Of a stretch of 15,709 nt of DNA, positions 1 through 8,827 are shown one piece after another. The stretch is taken from contig CAMLLU010000103.1 in the NCBI GenBank assembly GCA_946480925.1, positions 1 to 15,709 of the forward strand. Reading direction: 5' to 3'. How positions within the stretch are numbered: position 1 is the first letter of the stretch; the number at the start of each line of letters is the position of its first letter. The translations under genes were made by a program, and so were the position numbers. Origin of the DNA: an uncultured Rivibacter sp. Its GTDB lineage: Bacteria > Pseudomonadota > Gammaproteobacteria > Burkholderiales > Burkholderiaceae. Under the pieces are notes generated by a model that ran no database searches, was not told the origin of the DNA, and saw nothing but the letters and a program-made list of their open reading frames with translations.

Positions 1-153
1 CCGTGGCACCCGTGGCACCCGTGGCACCCGTGGCACCCGTGGCACCCGTGGCACCCGTGGCACCTGTGGCACCTGTGGCACCTGTGGCACCTGCGGCACC
101 TGCGGCACCTGCGGCACCTGTGGCACCCGTGGCACCCGTGGCACCCGTGGTGC
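1..153. repeat. 9-bp tandem repeat (17 units) encoding Gly-X-Y triplets
   Basis: Seventeen head-to-tail copies of a 9-bp unit, CCGTGGCAC on the plus strand. Variants occur in blocks from left to right: 7 CCGTGGCAC, 3 CTGTGGCAC, 3 CTGCGGCAC, 1 CTGTGGCAC, 2 CCGTGGCAC and one degenerate CCGTGGTGC. On the minus strand each unit reads Gly-Ala-Thr or Gly-Ala-Ala. Runs of identical variants are what slipped-strand copying leaves behind, so copy number probably varies between strains without breaking the frame (unit length is a multiple of 3). The array continues to the window edge, so its full length is unknown. Confidence 0.95.
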
Positions 154-409
154 CGTGGCAGACGTACTGCGTGCTCGAGATCTCGCTGGCGTCCAGCACG
201 CCATCACCGTCCCGGTCGAGCCCGGCGTCAATGCGGGAGCCGCCCGTGTCGCAATGCGCACCCGCAGGCTCGGTGCTGACGGCCAGCCGTGCATCCAGCC
301 CATTGGCACCACGTGATCCCGGTGGCCCGGCGTCACCGCCACCGCCGCCGCATGCGGCAAGCAGCGTGATCAGCATGGCGGCGGCATGAAGCCTCATCGC
401 CTCGAACAT
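1..409 (-). CDS. Collagen-like repeat lipoprotein with EF-hand/Cys-pair domain (partial, 3' end outside window)
   Basis: The reading frame starts at ATG 409-407, six bases after a GGAGG ribosome site (420-416), and stays open for 136 codons to the left edge. Residues 1-19 form a signal peptide ending in the lipobox L17-A-A-C20, so this is probably an outer-membrane or surface lipoprotein. A Gly-rich spacer and a short collagen-like [10 protein letters not shown] stretch follow. Residues 39-85 form a small domain with Cys53 and Cys84 (likely disulfide) and the loop [12 protein letters not shown] (65-76), which has Asp at 1, 3, 5 and 9, Gly at 6 and Glu at 12: a canonical EF-hand calcium loop. 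It resembles the short domain that I recall as DUF7151 from bacterial collagen-like proteins. From Gly86 there are 17 Gly-X-Y triplets (GTT, GAT, GAA) up to the edge. Known: such repeats can form bacterial collagen triple helices. Inferred: a calcium-stabilised stalk or adhesin. Its partner genes lie outside the window. Confidence 0.85.
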   Translation of the reverse strand, partial: MFEAMRLHAAAMLITLLAACGGGGGDAGPPGSRGANGLDARLAVSTEPAGAHCDTGGSRIDAGLDRDGDGVLDASEISSTQYVCHGTTGATGATGATGAAGAAGAAGATGATGATGATGATGATGATGATGATGAT

Positions 410-484
410 CGGTTTCCTCCGGAATGGAATGCGAATGCCGTGGTCTTGCGACGACGGGTGGCATGGACTTCGGCGCGGGTGCAG

Positions 485-513
485 GGAACTTGAGGAACAG
501 GGGCCCCGCCTGA
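485..513 (+). promoter_or_regulatory. Candidate sigma-E-type promoter upstream of the HtrA-family protease gene
   Basis: GGAACTT (485-491) matches the consensus -35 of extracytoplasmic sigma-E promoters exactly. CCTGA (509-513) matches the -10 TCTGA at four of five bases. The spacer is 17 bases, one longer than the usual 16. Known: degP/mucD genes are classic sigma-E (RpoE/AlgU) targets in enterics and pseudomonads. A transcript from here would have a leader of about 130 bases before the start at 649. The longer spacer and the -10 mismatch keep this tentative. Confidence 0.4.
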
Positions 514-648
514 CTCCCAGTGGGGAGCGTGCTTCGTGCAGAGCTTCCTAACCTTGGCCTAACGTTCGTCTCATGGAGCGATCACTTCGGCTTCCTACAG
601 TGCCTCGCATGGCCGCATTGCGGCCGTCGTGTACGAAAGGAGAGTCGA

Positions 649-2121
649 ATGAAACGCTCGTTGATTGCCAGCGCATGCGCAGTGGTCGTGGCTGGAGTGG
701 CTGCGGCATCGGCCAATGCCTTGTCGCTGCCGTCGTGGCTGAAGTCCGACAAGACCGACAAGCCGGCTGTGGCCGCCCCGGCTGAACACGTGGCGCCTTT
801 GCCGGCCGTGGCGCCGGGCAGCCTGCCCAACTACCGCGCCATCGTGCAGGCCTACGGCCCTGCGGTGGTGGGGGTCACGGTGTCGGGCCTGCATGCCGCC
901 AGCGATCAGGACGACGGGCCCTCGCTCGAAGACGACCCCTTCTTCCGTTTCTTCCGCGGCGTGCCCGGGTTGCGCATGCCGCCACGCGGCGCGGTGCCTT
1001 TCCGCGGCCAGGGCTCGGGCTTCGTCGTCAGCGCCGACGGCCTCGTGCTCACCAACGCACACGTGGTGCGCGATGCCAAGCAGGTGACGGTGAAGCTGGC
1101 CGACCGGCGAGAGTTCAGCGCCAAGGTGCTGGGCAGCGACCTGGCCACCGACATCGCGGTGCTGAAGGTGGACGCGAAGAACCTGCCCACCGTGCACCTG
1201 GGCGACCCCAAGGCCGTGCAGGTGGGCGACTGGGTGCTGGCCATCGGCGCACCCTACGGCTTCGAGCAGACCGCCACGCAGGGCATCGTGAGCGCCAAGG
1301 GCCGCTCGCTGCCGGGCGATTCGTACGTGCCCTTCATCCAGACCGACGCGGCGGTGAACCCGGGCAACTCGGGCGGCCCGTTGTTCGACGCGGCCGGCAA
1401 CGTGGTGGGTATCAACGCCCAGATCTATTCGCAAAGCGGCGGCTTCCAGGGCCTGGCGTTCGCCATTCCCGTGGACGTGGCGCTGCACGTGAAAGACCAG
1501 ATCGTCGCCAAGGGCCACGTGGACCATGCAAGGCTGGGCGTGGCGTTGCAGGACCTCTCTGCACCGCTGGCGGAATCGTTCGGCCTCAAGTCGCCTGACG
1601 GCGCGCTGGTGTCGTCGGTGTCGCCCGGCAGTGGTGCCGAGCGTGCGCAGATCAAGCCCGGCGACGTGATCACCGCCATCGACGGCGAGACGGTGCACAG
1701 CGCAGGCGACCTGTCGGGGCGCATGGGCATGGCCAAGCCCGGCGACCGCATCACGCTTTCGGTGTGGCGCGACAAGTCTCGCCGCGACGTGACGGTGACA
1801 CTGGGGCGCATGCAGCCTGAGTCCAACCAGGCCGCTGCGGGCGACGGCAATGCGTCGCTGGGCATCGCGGTGCGGCCGCTGCAGCGCGACGAGCTGCGCG
1901 CCAGCGGCCTCGACCATGGCCTGCTGGTGGAGCAGGTATCTGGCGCTGCCGAGCTGGCCGGCATCGAGCCCGGCGACGTGGTGATCGGGCTCAACGGCAA
2001 GCCGGTCAAGGGCGTGGAGCAGATCCGCGACGTGCTCAAGACGCACCCACGCCACGTGGCGCTGCTGGTGGTTCGCAACGGCCAGCAGATCTTCGTTCCG
2101 ATCGATCTTTCCCAGGGCTGA
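649..2121 (+). CDS. degQ: DegP/DegQ/MucD-type periplasmic serine endoprotease
   Basis: A 490-residue HtrA-family protease of normal size. Residues 1-24 are a Sec signal peptide ending in Ala-Asn-Ala. The trypsin-like domain (about 60-285) has the full triad: His138 (LTNAHVV), Asp168 (ATDIAVLKV) and Ser241 (NPGNSGGPL). A PFFRFF segment before it matches the aromatic loop that holds HtrA oligomers together. Two PDZ domains follow (about 292-385 and 402-488), each with the carboxylate-binding loop and Gly-Asp-Val core. Role known for the family: degrades or chaperones misfolded periplasmic and outer-membrane proteins. The ATG at 649 is chosen because GGAG lies six bases upstream and the signal peptide begins there; the frame is open further upstream without signal features. 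A sigma-E-like promoter lies upstream and the carbonic anhydrase gene starts 40 bp downstream. DegP, DegQ and MucD cannot be told apart from sequence alone. Confidence 0.93.
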   Translation: MKRSLIASACAVVVAGVAAASANALSLPSWLKSDKTDKPAVAAPAEHVAPLPAVAPGSLPNYRAIVQAYGPAVVGVTVSGLHAASDQDDGPSLEDDPFFRFFRGVPGLRMPPRGAVPFRGQGSGFVVSADGLVLTNAHVVRDAKQVTVKLADRREFSAKVLGSDLATDIAVLKVDAKNLPTVHLGDPKAVQVGDWVLAIGAPYGFEQTATQGIVSAKGRSLPGDSYVPFIQTDAAVNPGNSGGPLFDAAGNVVGINAQIYSQSGGFQGLAFAIPVDVALHVKDQIVAKGHVDHARLGVALQDLSAPLAESFGLKSPDGALVSSVSPGSGAERAQIKPGDVITAIDGETVHSAGDLSGRMGMAKPGDRITLSVWRDKSRRDVTVTLGRMQPESNQAAAGDGNASLGIAVRPLQRDELRASGLDHGLLVEQVSGAAELAGIEPGDVVIGLNGKPVKGVEQIRDVLKTHPRHVALLVVRNGQQIFVPIDLSQG

Positions 2122-2161
2122 AACGCCCATCCTTCCGTCAATGCAATTACAAGGGGTCTTT

Positions 2162-2929
2162 GTGAAGTCTTTCCGATCCAGTCTCGTCGTTACCGCCATC
2201 GCGCTTGCATCGTCGTGGGGTAGTGCATTCGCCGACAACCATGGGACCGAGTGGAACTACGTGGGCAAGACAGGTCCCACCCACTGGGGCGAACTCGACG
2301 AGAAGTTCGAAACCTGCCGCCTGGGCACGCACCAGTCGCCCATCGACATTCGCGACAAGGACGCGATGAAGGCTGCGTTGCCGGCCATCGAGTTCGACTA
2401 CCACGCGTCGCCGCTGAAGATCATCGACAACGGCCACACCATCCAGGTGAACTACGCGCCGGGCAGCGGCATCACCGTGGGCGGCAAGCGCTACGAGCTG
2501 GTGCAGTTCCACTTCCACAAGCCCAGCGAAGAGCACCTGAACGGCAAGGCCTACCCGATGGTGGCGCACCTTGTGCACCGCGCCAGCGACGGTACGCTGG
2601 CCGTGGTGGGTGTGCTCCTGCAGCACGGCACCAAGTCTGCCGCGCTCGAAAACGTGTTCGACAACCTGCCGCGCAAGGCCGGCCAGGAAGTCGAAGTGGT
2701 GGGCGAGCAGATCGACGTGAACGCGCTGCTGCCCAAGAACCGCGCCTACTACACCTTCGGCGGCTCGCTCACCACGCCGCCGTGCAGCGAAGGCGTCACC
2801 TGGTTCGTGCTCAAGCATCCCTCGCACATCTCGAACGAGCAGATCGCGCAGTTCGGCCATCGCTACGCGATGAACGCCCGCCCGGTTCAGCCGCTCAACG
2901 GCCGCATGGTGCAGGTCAGCGGCGAGTAA
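2162..2929 (+). CDS. cah: Periplasmic alpha-carbonic anhydrase
   Basis: A 255-residue alpha-class carbonic anhydrase, interconverting CO2 and bicarbonate in the periplasm. The signal peptide ends near Ala24 (SAFA). The zinc ligands are His117 and His119 (QFHFH) and His136 (AHLVH). The SLTTPPC motif supplies the active-site Thr204, and Cys52 and Cys208 match the conserved disulfide of bacterial alpha-CAs. Other family marks are HQSPIDI and KPSEEHLNGK. Start choice: a GTG at 2162 sits five bases after AAGGGG (2151-2156) and gives a compact signal peptide. The in-frame ATG at 2141 has no ribosome site and would add seven residues. The gene follows the protease after 40 bp with no visible terminator, so the two are probably one transcript. 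Length and all key residues are normal. Confidence 0.93.
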   Translation: MKSFRSSLVVTAIALASSWGSAFADNHGTEWNYVGKTGPTHWGELDEKFETCRLGTHQSPIDIRDKDAMKAALPAIEFDYHASPLKIIDNGHTIQVNYAPGSGITVGGKRYELVQFHFHKPSEEHLNGKAYPMVAHLVHRASDGTLAVVGVLLQHGTKSAALENVFDNLPRKAGQEVEVVGEQIDVNALLPKNRAYYTFGGSLTTPPCSEGVTWFVLKHPSHISNEQIAQFGHRYAMNARPVQPLNGRMVQVSGE

Positions 2930-2960
2930 GGGCCACGCTGAACAGCGTTGCCCAAGGCGC

Positions 2961-2977
2961 GGCAGCCTCCCGCTGCC
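2961..2977. terminator. Weak hairpin between convergent genes
   Basis: GGCAGC (2961-2966) and GCTGCC (2972-2977) form a 6-bp stem with a 5-base loop, in the 51-bp gap between the carbonic anhydrase and the convergent chemoreceptor gene. There is no T-tract on either side, so it is at best a weak bidirectional terminator. Confidence 0.3.
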
Positions 2978-2980
2978 AGC

Positions 2981-4639
2981 TCAAGCTGCAGCGCCGATGA
3001 GCGCCGCGTCGCCATGCAGGCCCGAGGCTCGGGCTTGCGTAGCGGGTGCCTGCCGCGGCAGCTGCGCCTGCGGGGCCATCTCGGCCGCGGCGGCATCCAC
3101 CTTGAAGGTGTTGACCGCTTCCACCAGCCGGGCCGCCTGCTGCTTCAGGCTTTCGGCGGCGGCCGCGCTTTCTTCCACCAGCGCGGCGTTCTGCTGCGTC
3201 ACCTGATCGAGCTGCGTCATCGCCAGGCCCACCTGCGAGATGCCGCTGCTTTGCTCGACGGTGGCGTTGGAGATGTCGCTGATCAGTTGGCTCACGTGCT
3301 GCACCTGGGTCACGATCTCCTGCATCGACTGGCCCGCCTCGTTGACCAGGCGCGTGCCGTTTTCCACCTTCTCCGTGCTGTGGCCGATCAGCGCCTTGAT
3401 CTCGCGCGCGGCCTGCGCGGAGCGTTGCGCCAGCGCCCGCACTTCACCGGCCACCACTGCGAAGCCCCGGCCCTGCTCGCCGGCGCGGGCGGCCTCCACC
3501 GCGGCATTGAGCGCGAGGATGTTGGTCTGGAAGGCGATGCCGTCGATCACGCCGATGATGTCGGCGATCTTGCGGGCGGCCTCCGAGATCTCGTGCATCG
3601 TGCTCACCACCTGGGTGACCACCTCGCCGCCGCGGCCGGCGGCACTGGCGGCGCCAGCGGCCAGCTTGTTGGCTTGCTGCGCGGTTTCGGTGTTGCTGCG
3701 CACCGTGCTGGTCAGCTGCTCCATCGACGCGGCGGTCTGCTGCAGGTTGCTGGCCTGTTCTTCGGTGCGGTGGGAGAGATCGGCGTTCCCCGCGGCGATC
3801 TGCCCGGCGCCGGTGGCAATGCTGTCGCTGCCGCTGCGCACTTGCGTCACGATGTCCTGCAGGCTCGTGTTCATGGCGGCGAGTGCCTGCAGCAGCTGGC
3901 CGGCTTCGTCGCGCTGCGTACTTTCGATGCGTGAGGTGAGGTCGCCCGAGGCCACGGTGCGTGCCACGCGCACCGCCTGGTTGATGGGGTGCGTGATCGA
4001 GCGCGTGACGAACCACGCCGCGGCCGCGGCCAGCAGCATGCCGGCCACGGCGGCCGTGATCATCATGGCCGAGCTGCGCTCCACGGTCTCGGAGGCGTCT
4101 TCGCCGGCCTTGTGCATCAGGTCTTCCTGCCAGTCGGCAAAAGTGCCGAGCGCCTTCAGGTAGTCCTGCTGTGCCGGGCGCACCTTGGACATGAGCTGCA
4201 CCCGCAGGCGCGCCGCGTCGCCGGTGCCGGCCGCCTGCAGCAGGGTGTCGATCTCGCGTGCGTAGATGGCGCGCACTTCCATCAGCTTGGCCAAATGCTC
4301 TCGCCCCTGCACGGTGGTGATCTGGGCGTCCAGCTTTTCGAGCGCCTGGCGGATCGCCTCGCGCGAGTCGGCGATGGTCTTCAGCTCGGGAGCGCGTTCG
4401 GCTTCCGTTTCCAGCAATGCCAGCGCAGCCGTGGACCGTGCAATCTGGTTCACCGCGTCCTTGATGTCGGTGGCCCGGCGCACCTTGGGGTAGCGATCCT
4501 CGTTGATGAGCTCGACGTCGTGGTTCACGTGCGCGAGGCCGAGCTTGGCCAGCATGAGCAGCGCCATCATGACCGCCACGCACAACGCGAAGCTGATGCC
4601 CAGGCGCGTGCCGATCCTCAGGTTGTTGATCGCCTTCAC
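2981..4639 (-). CDS. Methyl-accepting chemotaxis protein (Tsr-like, periplasmic four-helix sensor)
   Basis: A 552-residue transmembrane chemoreceptor. TM1 spans about 11-33. A mostly helical periplasmic sensor domain of the 4HB_MCP kind (about 34-188) carries the common [12 protein letters not shown] element. TM2 spans about 190-213, a HAMP domain 214-264 and the cytoplasmic signalling domain 265-510. The hairpin tip that contacts CheA/CheW is complete (about 361-395, with [20 protein letters not shown]). Likely methylation patches are around Glu293-294 and Glu489-490. A loose Ala/Gln/Pro-rich tail follows and lacks the NWETF-type pentapeptide that tethers CheR in enteric receptors. The start is GTG (4639-4637), four bases after AGGAGA. 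The ligand cannot be read from the sequence. It is divergent from the hybrid kinase gene and stands alone, without che genes nearby, as is common for betaproteobacterial receptors. Confidence 0.93.
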   Translation of the reverse strand: MKAINNLRIGTRLGISFALCVAVMMALLMLAKLGLAHVNHDVELINEDRYPKVRRATDIKDAVNQIARSTAALALLETEAERAPELKTIADSREAIRQALEKLDAQITTVQGREHLAKLMEVRAIYAREIDTLLQAAGTGDAARLRVQLMSKVRPAQQDYLKALGTFADWQEDLMHKAGEDASETVERSSAMMITAAVAGMLLAAAAAWFVTRSITHPINQAVRVARTVASGDLTSRIESTQRDEAGQLLQALAAMNTSLQDIVTQVRSGSDSIATGAGQIAAGNADLSHRTEEQASNLQQTAASMEQLTSTVRSNTETAQQANKLAAGAASAAGRGGEVVTQVVSTMHEISEAARKIADIIGVIDGIAFQTNILALNAAVEAARAGEQGRGFAVVAGEVRALAQRSAQAAREIKALIGHSTEKVENGTRLVNEAGQSMQEIVTQVQHVSQLISDISNATVEQSSGISQVGLAMTQLDQVTQQNAALVEESAAAAESLKQQAARLVEAVNTFKVDAAAAEMAPQAQLPRQAPATQARASGLHGDAALIGAAA

Positions 4640-4787
4640 CTTGTCTCCTAGATGCCGGCGAATACTCGCGCGCCGATCCGCGGGCCGCGTTCAACAACGA
4701 GGGGGCGACCGCCCTAGCAACGACTGCTGCCTCCCCGCCGTTTCGAGTGGGGCCATGGTCGCGCCACTCGCTTCCGGCCGATGCCGT

Positions 4788-4815
4788 GAATTGGCGACCG
4801 ATCAGGTGTCAATTC
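4788..4815. promoter_or_regulatory. Inverted repeat GAATTG-N16-CAATTC, possible operator
   Basis: GAATTG (4788-4793) and CAATTC (4810-4815) form a perfect 6-bp inverted repeat with a 16-bp spacer, giving 22 bp centre to centre, about two helical turns. It lies between two divergent genes, where a dimeric regulator could act on both. Six-base arms are short, so chance is possible. Confidence 0.25.
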
Positions 4816-5152
4816 GGACTTGGCAAGAGCACTGCATCCGGGCGGTCATCGTTTTCTCCCTGGGCCTGCTTCCACCACCGTCGGTCGCGACGAGGTTCAC
4901 GACGGCGTGATTTATCGTGTAAGCCGCTCTGTCAATACCTCCCAAGGCAAGGTAAAAGGTGCGAAATTGCGCCATCCGCAGTTCTACGACGCGCTACAGG
5001 GGGCATGGAGCGGGTTGGGCCTGCAGGTGAGCCACACCTCGTCGACGGCAAGACCATGCCGGCCGGCACAGGGGGCTTCCTCTGCAGAATCTTTCGAGAC
5101 ACAGCGTGAACGAACGGCAGATCAGCGGGGCTGCGACCGTGCGTTCCCGTTT

Positions 5153-5176
5153 CCGACAGGAGAGCCGACAGGAGAG
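5153..5176 (+). repeat. Tandem 12-bp duplication carrying two ribosome-site cores
   Basis: CCGACAGGAGAG occurs twice head to tail (5153-5164 and 5165-5176), so two GGAGAG Shine-Dalgarno-like cores stand before the kinase start at 5189. The nearer one is 12 bases from the ATG, longer than ideal. Confidence 0.85.
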
Positions 5177-5188
5177 CGGCTGAACGAG

Positions 5189-8500
<3,312 letters not shown>

Positions 8501-8507
8501 CGCAAGG

Positions 8508-8525
8508 GCCGCGGGCCGCCGCGGC
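8508..8525 (+). terminator. GC-rich hairpin after hybrid kinase
   Basis: GCCGCGG (8508-8514) pairs perfectly with CCGCGGC (8519-8525) around a 4-base loop, beginning eight bases after the kinase stop codon. The stem is strong but there is no T-run after it, so it may stop transcription only weakly or with Rho. Confidence 0.4.
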
Positions 8526-8526
8526 G

Positions 8527-8621
8527 CGGTCATGAATGCCAAGCCACTCCACCATGGCCGTCGAGCCTGCGTTCTTCTGGTTGCCAATTCCATGATGGAT
8601 TCATGACCGGTGTCGTCATGA
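8527..8621. promoter_or_regulatory. Inverted repeat and TCATGA cluster upstream of lyase genes
   Basis: CGGTCATGAAT (8527-8537) and ATTCATGACCG (8599-8609) are perfect 11-bp inverted repeats separated by 61 bp. Each contains the palindrome TCATGA, and a third TCATGA lies at 8616-8621. A candidate operator array for a regulator of the lyase genes, or a long-range hairpin in the leader. The binding protein is unknown. Confidence 0.4.
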
Positions 8622-8827
8622 GTGCCGCGCAGTGTGTGCCGTGACGGCATGCGCCGTGCGGGCTGTCACGAATCGTCATCTCCGCCCGTTCACCAGCGGC
8701 GCATTGCCTCCGCAGGTGTTTCCGCTGCGCCGGTGGTACGTCGATTGCAGCGGCGATCCCTTCATGCGTTCCAGCGGCCAGGGCCAGGGGCGTCCCACTT
8801 CTCTCTTCTTCAAAAGGCGCCGTGCCG

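Larger units (their letters stand above)
4640..5188. other. Divergent intergenic region (about 550 bp) between chemoreceptor and hybrid kinase
   Basis: I see no convincing gene here. The frame of the kinase is open upstream to about 4820, but that extension has no domain, no ribosome site and would bury the signal peptide. The part from about 4900 to 4980 is visibly AT-richer than its surroundings, as expected for a promoter. A weak sigma-70-like pair is TTCACG (4896-4901), 16 bases, TGTAAG (4918-4923), four of six matches each. There is also an inverted repeat GAATTG/CAATTC (4788-4815) and a tandem 12-bp duplication just before the kinase start. No riboswitch I know fits. Confidence 0.5.
8501..8827. 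other. Intergenic region before the lyase pair (327 bp)
   Basis: No gene is visible. It holds a GC-rich hairpin directly after the kinase stop, a long-spaced 11-bp inverted repeat, three TCATGA palindromes and the odd palindrome CCATGATGG (8590-8598). I found no convincing sigma-70 or sigma-54 promoter; TTGCCA (8581-8586) is a possible -35 without a matching -10. Confidence 0.5.

Noticed and set aside
1..153. CRISPR or VNTR-only interpretation of the repeat array
   Set aside because: Units are 9 bp, contiguous, without spacers, and they encode in-frame Gly-X-Y triplets in a gene with proper start signals.
3..389. Plus-strand open frame of Ala-Pro-Val repeats
   Set aside because: It is the antisense reading of the 9-bp array. 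It lacks a ribosome site, and the opposite strand has a ribosome site, signal peptide, lipobox and recognisable domains.
595..2238. 547-codon minus-strand frame opposite the protease
   Set aside because: His/Arg/Ala-rich antisense shadow of a gene with a complete catalytic triad; no ribosome site or domain.
4640..4750. Sigma-28 (FliA) flagellar promoter for the chemoreceptor
   Set aside because: I looked for TAAA-N15-GCCGATAA-like elements on the minus strand and found no acceptable pair.
5005..5109. 34-codon plus-strand frame starting MERVGPAGEP before the kinase
   Set aside because: The G-run before the ATG is only one base away, too close for a ribosome site, and there is no domain or conservation evidence. 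A real small protein cannot be ruled out.
4820..5188. N-terminal extension of the hybrid kinase
   Set aside because: It would put 123 residues of unpatterned sequence before a clear signal peptide, and no ribosome site supports it.
4900..5188. Cyclic-di-GMP or other riboswitch in the kinase leader
   Set aside because: Only a short hairpin (around GGTGC/GCGCC) is visible; no conserved riboswitch core was recognised.
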